Origin: Saccharicrinis sp. | GTDB lineage: Bacteria; Bacteroidota; Bacteroidia; Bacteroidales; Marinilabiliaceae | Length of the DNA: 38,811 nucleotides | NCBI GenBank assembly: GCA_024635555.1 | Contig: JAGXIO010000237.1 | Coordinates: 1 to 38,811, forward strand | Direction of reading: 5' to 3' | Shown: positions 15,350 through 23,851 of the stretch, in pieces | Layout of the letters: every line of letters begins with the position of its first letter | Position numbering within the stretch: position 1 is the stretch's first letter | The notes under the pieces: model-generated | Database searches by the model: none | What the model was told of the DNA's origin: nothing | The model's input: the letters and a program-made list of their open reading frames with translations, nothing else | Position numbers and translations under genes: made by a program

Positions 15350-18199
15350 CTATATGGATTTGCTTGTTTTATTAATAGAATCAATAGAGGGAATTTCAGA
15401 TAATACACTGGGGGATATTTTGTTATACGGAATCGTAAAGTGAAATATCGAACCTTTGCTTAATTCGGAGCTTACCCATATTTTACCGCCAAGTAATTCG
15501 ACATAAGCTTTTGATATGGACAGACCTAGGCCTGAGCCCCCATACAAGCGTGATGTAGTTGTTTCGACTTGGCCAAAACGTTGAAATATTCTGTCGTGCA
15601 TATCGGATGGTATGCCTATGCCGGTATCTTCAACATAAAAATTGAGATTGCTGCCTTTTAAATGATATCCAAAACGGATGAAACCCTGTTCCGTGAATTT
15701 AAGTGAATTGCTTAGTAAATTTGATAAAATCTCTATTAATTTTGTTTCATCTGTTTTAACAAGTGCTTCATTATCAGGCAAAGTAGTTTTTAGACTAAGA
15801 GAAATGTTTTGTTTTTCTGCTTTTAAAGTAAACTGTTCGTTTAACAGCCTAAGGATAGAATTCAGGTTAGTTTCTTTTTCAACAATTCTTGTTTGCCCAG
15901 CCTCAATAGTAGCTACATTTACTATATCCGTAATAATGGAAAGCAATTGGTTACTGCTTTGTAAAATTGTTTCAGTAAATTGTTTTATGTTTTCGGAAGG
16001 TAATTCAGGGGTGTTAAGTAATTCAGAAAAGCCTACAATAGCATTCAATGGTGTCCTTATCTCGTGTGATACGTTATGCAGAAAGGCCGTTTTTAAGCGA
16101 TCGCTTTCTTCGGCTTTTTCCTTAGCTCTTCGGAGTTCTTCTTCCCCCTGCTTGCGGTCGGTAATATCTTGGGCAGCTCCCCAAAGACCAATTATTTTAC
16201 CATTTGAATCAGTAATTGCTTCACCCTTTACCCATATCCAACCATTGCTGCCGTCGTTTCTAACTGATCTCAACTCTCGTTCGTATGGAATACCTGTTTC
16301 TATTATTTTTGCAACTGAAGCAGATAATAATTCCCAACTTTCAGGCGTAAATATTCTTTGATGTTCGGTATAAGTAGGCGCTGGAAGTTTAGGGTCGAAA
16401 CCATACATTTTGTATAACTCTTCTGTCCATACAACTTCATTGGTTGTCAAATCCATATGCCAACTTCCTATGCGAGTTATTTCCTGTGCTTTTTTTAATT
16501 CTCTTTCGCTTCGAAGCAATAATTTTTCATTTGCTTTGCGTTTGGTAATATCATGTAGAAAAACAAAAAACAATTTGTTATCTGGCATATAGTTTATACT
16601 AACTTCAAAATCTAAACTATTTCCATTTTTGCACCGATGTTTTGTTTCAAACCTATCTGTTCCTTGCTTAATAATTCGTTGCAATCGTTTTTCAATGTTC
16701 TCTTTTGTATCAATTAGTTCAACATCGCTTACCGACATGGTTAATAATTCATTGCGACTATAGCCAGATAATTTGCAATATGAATTATTCACTTCAATAA
16801 AGCGACCTTTTTGATCCACAATCCAGAATCCCTCGCTAGTCGTATGTAAAATAACGCTTTTTTGGTTTTCGCTGTTTTTTAATTTCTCTAATGCAGCGTT
16901 TTGAATTGTTATATCCTGAAAAACACAATGGGTTTGTTTAAAAGATCCGTCAGGGTGGTAGGAAGACATGCCATTCAACGAAATATGAATATATGATCCA
17001 TCTTTTTTTTGCAGCATAAATGGGACATCCGTTACTGAACCACACGTTTTAAGTAAAGGGAAATTTTTTACAAAAATAGCTTTAGCATTGGGGTGTAAAA
17101 AGCTACCATACCATTTGCCAATAACCTCATCAAGGGTATAGCCCAGTAATCTTAGCCAGGCAGGATTTACATCCATAATTATTCCTTCCGAATTTAATGA
17201 TTGATAAGGAAGTGGCGCATTATCATATAATGATTTGTATCTTTCTTTAGTAAATATCAACTCTTGATCCTTTTGAATCGATTCGAGTGCAAAGGAGATA
17301 TCTTCTGCAACTTCAACCAGTAAATCTATTTCTTGTTTATCGAAAAAATTAGTTTCGGTTGAACAAATGCTGAAAATTCCAATTATTTCTTTTTTGGCCT
17401 TAATAGGTAAGGAAATGATAGATCTATAATCTCTTTTAAGCGCTTCGTTGCGCCAAGGTTCGAATAATGGGTCATTCAATACATCATTAAAAACGGAGTG
17501 TTGTTTTTCTTTATATGCTTTTCCCACAGGCTCTTTTCCGGTAAGGGAATTCCCAGCTATTGGAATTTCAAAATTTGCAAGATAATTAGCTTCATGACCT
17601 GCCCAGCAAAAAGGTTTTATTGATTCTGACTCATAATCAACCAAGCCAATCCAAGCCATCCGGAAACCACCAAAATTTATTGCAATATCACAAGCCTCAC
17701 GAAAAAGTTTTTCACGGTCATTAGTTCTCACAATCAACTGATTTATCTGGCTTATTACCGCATAAACACGGTTTATTTTTACTAATTCCTTTTGAGCTTT
17801 TTCTTTTTCTAAGCGAATTTGTTTTGATGCTATTACCGTGTGAATTGTTTTAGGTAACCTATTTATATGACTTGCTGTTTTGATTACATAATCTGAGGCT
17901 CCTCGTTTCATTGCTTCAACAGCAACCTCCTCGGAGCCCGTGCCTGTAACTAAAATAACAGGCGTATTGGGTGATACTTTTTTTACAATTTCAAGCACCT
18001 GTAATCCTTCAAATCCTAAAATATTAAAATCGGACAAAACCAGATCATATACATTTTTGTGAATTAACTCCTCAAATTCATGTTGCGATTTAGCTTCTGT
18101 CAGGATAAAACCACCATGCTCTTTTTCCAAAGAATCACGCACTAAAGCCCTGTCTAATGGGTTATCGTCAATATATAAGATGTGAATATGATTGGCCAT
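15350..18199 (-). CDS. Hybrid sensor kinase: REC-GAF-PAS(x3)-HisKA-HATPase
   Basis: The 949-residue soluble protein starts with a receiver domain (1-120) that has Asp11/Asp12, phospho-Asp57 (LVLSDFN) and Lys107. A GAF domain follows (about 145-310), then three PAS domains (about 318-440, 442-555 and 565-685, the last a PAS_3 type ending in GAAQDIT). His712 lies in FLHNVSHEIRTPLNAI (HisKA), and the HATPase_c has LLSNSLKF, DTGIGI and GSGLGL. The receiver at the N-terminus suggests that this kinase is itself under phosphorelay input. It lies 65 bases after the CheY-like gene and 85 before the B12 gene, all on the minus strand. Confidence 0.93.
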   Translation of the reverse strand: MANHIHILYIDDNPLDRALVRDSLEKEHGGFILTEAKSQHEFEELIHKNVYDLVLSDFNILGFEGLQVLEIVKKVSPNTPVILVTGTGSEEVAVEAMKRGASDYVIKTASHINRLPKTIHTVIASKQIRLEKEKAQKELVKINRVYAVISQINQLIVRTNDREKLFREACDIAINFGGFRMAWIGLVDYESESIKPFCWAGHEANYLANFEIPIAGNSLTGKEPVGKAYKEKQHSVFNDVLNDPLFEPWRNEALKRDYRSIISLPIKAKKEIIGIFSICSTETNFFDKQEIDLLVEVAEDISFALESIQKDQELIFTKERYKSLYDNAPLPYQSLNSEGIIMDVNPAWLRLLGYTLDEVIGKWYGSFLHPNAKAIFVKNFPLLKTCGSVTDVPFMLQKKDGSYIHISLNGMSSYHPDGSFKQTHCVFQDITIQNAALEKLKNSENQKSVILHTTSEGFWIVDQKGRFIEVNNSYCKLSGYSRNELLTMSVSDVELIDTKENIEKRLQRIIKQGTDRFETKHRCKNGNSLDFEVSINYMPDNKLFFVFLHDITKRKANEKLLLRSERELKKAQEITRIGSWHMDLTTNEVVWTEELYKMYGFDPKLPAPTYTEHQRIFTPESWELLSASVAKIIETGIPYERELRSVRNDGSNGWIWVKGEAITDSNGKIIGLWGAAQDITDRKQGEEELRRAKEKAEESDRLKTAFLHNVSHEIRTPLNAIVGFSELLNTPELPSENIKQFTETILQSSNQLLSIITDIVNVATIEAGQTRIVEKETNLNSILRLLNEQFTLKAEKQNISLSLKTTLPDNEALVKTDETKLIEILSNLLSNSLKFTEQGFIRFGYHLKGSNLNFYVEDTGIGIPSDMHDRIFQRFGQVETTTSRLYGGSGLGLSISKAYVELLGGKIWVSSELSKGSIFHFTIPYNKISPSVLSEIPSIDSINKTSKSI

Positions 18200-18244
18200 T
18201 ATTGTTATTTTTTTTGTTTGCTACTTTAAGTTCTCAATTTTCAG

Positions 18245-18264
18245 ACCGACTGCTAACTGCTAAA
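18245..18264. repeat. Two-unit heptanucleotide repeat at the response-regulator stop codon
   Basis: Two copies of ACTGCTA lie side by side at about 18249-18262, directly past the stop codon of the CheY-like gene at 18265. It is short, but the period of seven and its position match the larger heptamer tracts elsewhere in the window. Confidence 0.35.
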
Positions 18265-18714
18265 TCAGTTCCCATTAATGGGAGGTTCAATATTTAAAGT
18301 AATCCAATAATCCATAACTTTTTTTATCACTTCCAAAAAACCATCAAAAGAAACAGGTTTTACCAAATAACTATTGGCTCCACAATCATAACTCAAAGCC
18401 CGGTCGCCTTCTTCTTTTGATGATGTTAATATAATTACTGGTATTCGTTTAATTTCATCGGTGTTTTTGGTTTTTCTAAGCACTTCAAATCCATCAATAC
18501 CGGGCATTTTTAGGTCTAAAAGAACGATGCTTGGCAGGGGATAGGTTTTGCGATTGGCAAATTCTCCTTCACCCAAAAGATATTGCAGTGCTTCTTCTCC
18601 GTTATGCGCAACCTGAATTTTGTTTGTAAGTCGTGCTTCACGAAATGCATCGAGGGTGAGTGCCACATCCATTTTATTATCCTCGACCAATAATATTAAT
18701 GCTTTCTTTTCCAT
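18265..18714 (-). CDS. CheY-like single-domain response regulator (Rcp1 type)
   Basis: A 149-residue receiver domain only, from the ATG at 18714 (MEKKALILLVEDN); an upstream TTG at 18720 adds two residues and is not preferred. Acidic residues Glu11/Asp12, phospho-acceptor Asp67 (LLDLKMPG), Thr97 and Lys119 are present. The long insertion GEGEFANRKTYPLPS before the phospho-Asp is characteristic of Rcp1-type regulators that serve phytochrome-like kinases. It has no output domain, so it relays phosphate or works by protein contact. It lies between two hybrid or PAS kinases (31 and 65 bases away) and is their natural partner. Confidence 0.94.
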   Translation of the reverse strand: MEKKALILLVEDNKMDVALTLDAFREARLTNKIQVAHNGEEALQYLLGEGEFANRKTYPLPSIVLLDLKMPGIDGFEVLRKTKNTDEIKRIPVIILTSSKEEGDRALSYDCGANSYLVKPVSFDGFLEVIKKVMDYWITLNIEPPINGN

Positions 18715-18745
18715 ACACAAAGATTGTATGTATGTATAAATACGG

Positions 18746-21172
18746 TTAAAAATACTTCAAAATTTTTGGAATTACAACCGAAAAAGTACTCCCTTTATTC
18801 AGTTCCGATTCAACTAAAATTTCCCCGCCTAAAGACGCAACTGCCTTTTTAACAATAGATAATCCGATTCCGGTTCCCGGATATTCTTCACTAGAATGCA
18901 AGCGTTGAAAAATATTAAAAATTTTTTCGTGGTGTTCTTTCGGAATTCCTTGTCCATTATCACTTATTTTAATTGTACTTGTTTCTTCATTTTCATCCAC
19001 TGATATTACTATTTCCGGATCTACTCCTTTTCGATGATATTTGATTCCATTTGAAATTAAATTGGACAAAATCTGAATAAGTAAAGATCTGTCGGCATAG
19101 ATAGTTAGCATTTTATCCGGAGCAACGATTTTGGCATTGAAAACTAAAATATCTTGATTAAGGTTTTGTAAAACCTGTTCCAGAATATCATTGAGCTCAA
19201 TGGTTTCTTTATCAACTGATTTTTTTGAAAGACGCGAAAAACGCAGAAGATCCTCAATGAGATTTGCCATGTTTTTACTTGCCTCAAGAACATATCCGAA
19301 ATACGCTTTTCCTTCTTCATTTAAACGGGGCGCATGTCTTCTCGAAATAATTTCAGAAAACCCCATAATAGATCGTAAAGGAGCTTTAAGGTCGTGCGAA
19401 ACAGAGTAAATAAAAGATTGCAGTTCTTTATTGGTGTTTTCTAACTCTTGTGTTCTTTCAGCAACTCTAAGTTCAAGTTCTTTATTGAGTTCCTGAATTT
19501 CCAATTCAGCTTTTTTTCGGTCGGTGATATCAATAATATGAGTAATAAAATAAAGCGAGTTCCCATTTGCATCCTTTAATAGGGAGGAGGATACTTCTGT
19601 CCAAATAACCTCCCCATTTTTACAGATGTATCTTTTATCAAAACGGAAAACATCTGATTGCTTATCGATTACTTTTGCAACCAATGCATTGCTTTGGGCA
19701 ATATCATCGGGGTGTGTAATTTTCCGAAATGTCGTATTAAGCAGTTCATCGTTTGAATATCCAAGCATTTGACAAAGCCTGGAATTTACTTTTAAAAATT
19801 TTCCATCGGTAGATGTTAAACACATTCCTACAGCCGAATTTTCGAAAACAGTACGAAATTGCAATTCGCTTTTTGCTATTTTCTCCTGCATCATTTTCTG
19901 TTTGGTTATGTCGGTAAATGCCGTTGCAAACATTTCTTTTTTTGGAGAAAATACGGAAATGCTAAAGTGTTTTTTTAAAGGAGGGAAGTACGTTTCAAAT
20001 TCAGTGGGTATCATTGTATCAGCCACCTTCGAATAAATATCTAAATAGGGAGCAGGGCTTGTTCCATAAAATTCACTTGCAATTTGGTTTCTCGCCTTTT
20101 CAAGCTGAATGCCGGTGTGCTTTTCAAATGCCGGATTCAATTCCAGAATTCGATAATCGCTTGCCTTATTTGTTTGGTCATATATCACTTCATGCAAGGC
20201 GACTCCTTCGCTCATTGAAGCGAAAAGAGAGGCATATTTATTTCCACTCTCCTTTAACTCATCCTCTACTTTCCTGATTCTTGTAATATCGAAGGCTGTG
20301 CCTCTTGTGCCAATTATATTTCCACTTCCGTCGCGAACAAATTTGGCGTTAAAGACCAGTTTAATTTCTTTTCCATTTTTCCCTATGTGAACTGTTTCCA
20401 ATCCTTTAACTGTACTGCCTTGCAATAGCCGTTCAAATTCTTTCGAATCGCGATTGGCCCAATATTTGGTCTGAAAATCAGAAAACTTCTTACCTAGCAT
20501 TTCACCTATTTTATAACCAAACACTTCTTCCCAAGCCGGATTTAAATAGGTATATTTTCCTTCTGCATCTACTTGCCAAATTAAATCCTGCGCCGTTTCA
20601 ACCAAATCGTGGTATAAAGCTTGCGATTCTGCTAAGGCAATGTTCGATTCCGATTGTTTCAAATTTCGTAACCCAACACTCGAAATCACCTGAATTAACT
20701 CCTTTAAAAATAGAGTCAGATCATTCAATCGTTCTTCTGTAATTACAGGAACATTGTCTAATGCCTTTAAATATTCAATTTCATCAAATCCATATTTTTT
20801 GGCTTGTGCTTTAAAAAAGTTAACATCGGGTGTTTCAAAGAAAAATTGGCCTGTAAAAAAGTTACCATAATGCGTTCCATCGATAATAATTGGGAAAGCA
20901 TAATCGTACATTCCGTTCATGCATTTATAACCTACTGCGGGATTGGCTTCGTGAATATGATCAACAATATAGGAATCGCTAATCGTACATTTTTTGCATG
21001 ATTTAGGGTTTACTCTGTGAAATTTGGTACAGATATCCTGCCATCCCGAAGCGGTGAGAATATTACCTTCGTTATCAAGTATTGCAGTTGTAAATGAATA
21101 GACCTCATTCATCATATCCTGAAGAGATTGAAACTGCTGAATGTCTATTAAATCCTGGAGTTTATATTTCAT
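18746..21172 (-). CDS. PocR-domain multi-PAS histidine kinase
   Basis: The 808-residue soluble kinase opens with a PocR sensory domain (about 5-170), with conserved cysteines Cys48, Cys59, Cys62 and Cys84 (DICTKF, SCKKC, GYKCMNG), the layout of PocR ligand-binding domains. Three PAS domains follow (about 185-300, 310-425 and 435-553). A coiled coil (555-588) leads to the HisKA box, His593 in IYSVSHDLKAPLRSI, and a phytochrome-like HATPase_c (LISNGIKYH, DNGQGI, GTGIGL). PocR domains are proposed to bind small hydrocarbon-type ligands, possibly with iron, so this kinase may sense a metabolite. It is the first gene of the minus-strand signalling run. Confidence 0.92.
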   Translation of the reverse strand: MKYKLQDLIDIQQFQSLQDMMNEVYSFTTAILDNEGNILTASGWQDICTKFHRVNPKSCKKCTISDSYIVDHIHEANPAVGYKCMNGMYDYAFPIIIDGTHYGNFFTGQFFFETPDVNFFKAQAKKYGFDEIEYLKALDNVPVITEERLNDLTLFLKELIQVISSVGLRNLKQSESNIALAESQALYHDLVETAQDLIWQVDAEGKYTYLNPAWEEVFGYKIGEMLGKKFSDFQTKYWANRDSKEFERLLQGSTVKGLETVHIGKNGKEIKLVFNAKFVRDGSGNIIGTRGTAFDITRIRKVEDELKESGNKYASLFASMSEGVALHEVIYDQTNKASDYRILELNPAFEKHTGIQLEKARNQIASEFYGTSPAPYLDIYSKVADTMIPTEFETYFPPLKKHFSISVFSPKKEMFATAFTDITKQKMMQEKIAKSELQFRTVFENSAVGMCLTSTDGKFLKVNSRLCQMLGYSNDELLNTTFRKITHPDDIAQSNALVAKVIDKQSDVFRFDKRYICKNGEVIWTEVSSSLLKDANGNSLYFITHIIDITDRKKAELEIQELNKELELRVAERTQELENTNKELQSFIYSVSHDLKAPLRSIMGFSEIISRRHAPRLNEEGKAYFGYVLEASKNMANLIEDLLRFSRLSKKSVDKETIELNDILEQVLQNLNQDILVFNAKIVAPDKMLTIYADRSLLIQILSNLISNGIKYHRKGVDPEIVISVDENEETSTIKISDNGQGIPKEHHEKIFNIFQRLHSSEEYPGTGIGLSIVKKAVASLGGEILVESELNKGSTFSVVIPKILKYF

Positions 21173-21467
21173 GCGGAAAAATTTCTTTTCAATTTTTCTT
21201 ATCGATTTGTGGATTTCACTCTGTTTAATACATTCTCTTTTAAGAAGTTGTCTTTTGATTTATAGAAGGAATCCTTATAGTCATTTACATAAAATTAAAG
21301 ATAGTAATTACTTTCCGATTTAAGCAAAATATTCTTAACATTTGTTAATGATATTTTTAAAATCAATTTTAAGGCTTGTTAGTTGGACTGATGGGTAGGA
21401 GGTGTTGTAACGGAACTTGTTGATACAGTTTAAAAGTACAAACTATCTTCATAAATAAAGGTTGTGT
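21173..21467. other. Upstream region of the PocR kinase, no gene seen
   Basis: This AT-rich 295-base stretch holds no credible coding region. It should contain the promoter of the minus-strand signalling run. No match to the full Bacteroidota consensus was found; the nearest is TATCTTTA, one base off a -7 box, on the minus strand at about 21297-21304. Confidence 0.4.
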
Positions 21468-21561
21468 AGGATTTTATCCCCGTGGAATAGCTTGCTAATA
21501 TTCCACAGGGTAAAATCCTTCCGAATCTAGTTCGGAACGACTTGTCCCGTAGAATTACGGG
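21468..21561. repeat. Three consecutive hairpins (possible structured RNA or dispersed repeat)
   Basis: A long imperfect inverted repeat pairs 21468-21489 with 21499-21519 (about 21 bp with one bulge and one mismatch, 9-base loop). It is followed directly by TCCGAA/TTCGGA (21520-21536) and CCCGTA/TACGGG (21546-21561). There is no coding potential. It could be a structured RNA, a multicopy palindromic element, or both. Confidence 0.65.
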
Positions 21562-21610
21562 AGGCTATCATGGGCGTTCCTGCAACTGGATTGAACCGTT
21601 AGTAAGTAGC

Positions 21611-21820
21611 GTTTCTTGATTCTTGAACCTCGTTTCTTTGTTCGTGAACCTTGTTTCTTGAATCTTGAACCTCGTTTATTGATTCTTGTACCTCATTAAT
21701 TGAATCATGAACCTTGTTTATTGAATCTTGAACATCATTAATTGATTCGTGAACCTCGTCTATTGATTCTTGTACCTCATTAATTGAATCACGAACCTCG
21801 TTTCTTGGGTCGCGATGCTC
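21611..21820. repeat. Ten tandem 21-bp repeats made of three heptamers each
   Basis: Ten units of exactly 21 bp run without gaps. Each is composed of three related 7-mers, for example GTTTATT, GATTCTT and GAACCTC. On the minus strand one frame is open through all ten and reads heptads such as EVQESIN, DVQDSIN and KVHDSIN, ending in ATY and a stop. Val and Ile fall at coiled-coil d and a positions. In that frame the only ATG (21847-21845) is cut off by TAA at 21829-21827, so no normal protein can be made. The units in the middle also alternate in pairs (ATT-AAT versus ATA-AAC), a 42-bp higher order. Confidence 0.85.
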
Positions 21821-21852
21821 AATTCTTTATTTCGGGTGACACAACATACTAT

Positions 21853-23673
21853 TCACTCTCCATAAAAGCTTATGGTTCCACGGTTTTCTTCATCTGCTTC
21901 GTAGCCATAAATATTACGTAGCAAGTTGGCGTATTTGTTGTACAGTACTCGCCGCTTTAGTTTTAGGGTGGGGGAGAGCTCTCCCGTTGGGGCTGACCAA
22001 GGTTCGCAGACTATCCTAAAACGTTTTATGTGTTCATGCTCGCCTAGCTTCTTGTTGGTTTTGTTCACTTCTTTCTGAAAAGTTTTTAAAACCTCGCTGT
22101 TTTTTACAAGTTCTTTATTATCCCTAAAATGTACCTTGTGCTCATGAGCCCACATATGTAGGTAATCAAAGTTGGGAGAAATCAAGGCACTGGCAAATTT
22201 TTCACTTTCGCCAACTACCATGACTTGTTCAATAAAAATAGATTCCTTTAGTTGGTTTTCGATGGTTTGTGGAGCAACGTATTTACCGCTAGATGTTTTA
22301 AACATCTCTTTTTTGCGATCCGTTATTTTCAGAAACTTGCCTTTTACTAACTGCCCAATGTCGCCCGTATGAAACCAACCATCCATATCTATAAGGTCTG
22401 CTGTTAGTTCTGGTGCTTTGTAGTAGCCCATCATTACGCATGGTCCTTTGGTCAGGATTTCACCGTCGACATCTATTTTCACTTCAATGTTTTCCAGCAC
22501 TGGGCCTACGGTGCCTATCATCAGATTGCCCGGGGCAATGCTATGGTTGGTGGCTATTACGGGGGCGGTTTCGGTTAGTCCGTAGCCTTCCATCAAATGG
22601 ATTCCGGCGGCAAAAAATAGGCGACTTAGGCGAGGCTGAAGAGCTGCACCTCCGGAAATCACAATCCCCAAGTGACCGCCAAAGGCATGGTGCCATTTAC
22701 TGAAAACCAGTTTGCGTGCTACGTTCAATTTCCAACGATAAAACGCATTGTTGTTGTTTTCAATACCGTATTTTTCGCCTAGCCGCATGGCCCAAAAGAA
22801 GATTAGCTTTTTAATGCCATTCAAATCTTCGCCCTTAGAAACGAGGCGATCGTAAATGCGCTCAATAACACGAGGAACTGTGGCAAAGGCATGTACTCTG
22901 GCCGAGGCCATGTCGGCAGCAATGGTACCTAAATTCTCGGCATAGTAAATACTACAACCTTTGGCTTGAAACAGATAATTTACCAAGCGTTCGTATACGT
23001 GGCAAAGCGGTAAAAAGCTTAAAACGCGGGTGTTGGAGTCCAGCGGAAACAAGTTCCATACCCCATGCATATTGCTCATAAAGTTACCGTGGCTTAGCAT
23101 AACGCCTTTGGGCTGCCCGGTAGTGCCCGAGGTGTAGATAATCGAAGCGATATCGGATGACGTAATCTGACTTTTTATTTGCTTATATTCAGCTTTGTAT
23201 TTTTCCATATGCTGAGCACCGGACTTGGTAACCACACTCCATTTGCTAGCTCTGGGCACATTGTTGAAGGTGAGTAAATATTCAATCGCATCAATTTTAT
23301 CTGCCAGGGGCTTAATTTTTTGGTACAAGCCCGCATCCGACACAATGACCATCTTAACTTCGGAGTGTTCAAATATATATTGAAATTCCTCATCGCTAAT
23401 GGTTGGGTAAATAGGCACATGAATAACACCCACCATGGTCATACCCATGTCAACAAAATTCCATTCGGGACGATTGTTGGAGATGGTGGCAATTTTATCG
23501 CCTTTTTTAAAACCCATGCTCAAAAGTCCCAGGGCAAATTGTTTCGCTTTGTCGTAATATTCGGCTACCGTAAATTTATACCATTCGCCATTTAATTTGG
23601 CGTATAAAATATCATTCTTAGGATTGGCTTTTTTTAGGTGCTTTAAAATATCGAAGGTTCTCTCAAAAATCAT
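21853..23673 (-). CDS. Long-chain acyl-CoA synthetase (AMP-forming)
   Basis: The 606-residue protein activates fatty acids to acyl-CoA by way of an acyl-adenylate. The AMP-binding core is complete: YTSGTTGQPKG at 180-190 (phosphate loop), MEGYGLTETAP at 361-371, GWFHTGD at 432-438 (ribose-binding Asp438) and TDRKKEMFKTSSGKYVAP at 451-468 (hinge and C-terminal domain). Length and the internal insert are those of the FadD15-like bacterial long-chain ligases. No signal peptide is present, so it is cytoplasmic or membrane-associated. It is divergent from the CapA-like gene, and its 3' end is followed by the 21-bp repeat tract. The substrate chain length cannot be read from sequence. Confidence 0.93.
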   Translation of the reverse strand: MIFERTFDILKHLKKANPKNDILYAKLNGEWYKFTVAEYYDKAKQFALGLLSMGFKKGDKIATISNNRPEWNFVDMGMTMVGVIHVPIYPTISDEEFQYIFEHSEVKMVIVSDAGLYQKIKPLADKIDAIEYLLTFNNVPRASKWSVVTKSGAQHMEKYKAEYKQIKSQITSSDIASIIYTSGTTGQPKGVMLSHGNFMSNMHGVWNLFPLDSNTRVLSFLPLCHVYERLVNYLFQAKGCSIYYAENLGTIAADMASARVHAFATVPRVIERIYDRLVSKGEDLNGIKKLIFFWAMRLGEKYGIENNNNAFYRWKLNVARKLVFSKWHHAFGGHLGIVISGGAALQPRLSRLFFAAGIHLMEGYGLTETAPVIATNHSIAPGNLMIGTVGPVLENIEVKIDVDGEILTKGPCVMMGYYKAPELTADLIDMDGWFHTGDIGQLVKGKFLKITDRKKEMFKTSSGKYVAPQTIENQLKESIFIEQVMVVGESEKFASALISPNFDYLHMWAHEHKVHFRDNKELVKNSEVLKTFQKEVNKTNKKLGEHEHIKRFRIVCEPWSAPTGELSPTLKLKRRVLYNKYANLLRNIYGYEADEENRGTISFYGE

Positions 23674-23793
23674 AATTCAATTATTACCATTTTAATGTAG
23701 TTACGGCGCACAATTTAGTATTTATTTGCGAAAATTATTCGTGTCTAATTATGGTTGTATTAATTTTCATACTCCATGCTGTTGCTTAAAAAT

Positions 23794-23814
23794 ATAACTA
23801 TTCCTATTAGTTAT
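23794..23814. promoter_or_regulatory. Inverted repeat upstream of the CapA-like gene
   Basis: ATAACTA (23794-23800) and TAGTTAT (23808-23814) form a 7-bp inverted repeat with a 7-base spacer, just upstream of a TATATTTA box (one base off the -7 consensus) and 38 bases before the ATG at 23852. It could be an operator. No known regulator is matched. Confidence 0.35.
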
Positions 23815-23851
23815 CGTTAAAGGTTATATTTACACGACAAAAAAACAAGCC

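Noticed and set aside
15678-16361. Plus-strand open frame of 227 codons antisense to the hybrid kinase
   Set aside because: Shadow of the HisKA/HATPase and PAS region; no plausible protein features.
21611-21820. The 21-bp repeats as a CRISPR array
   Set aside because: Units are contiguous with no spacers, only 21 bp, and no cas gene is near.
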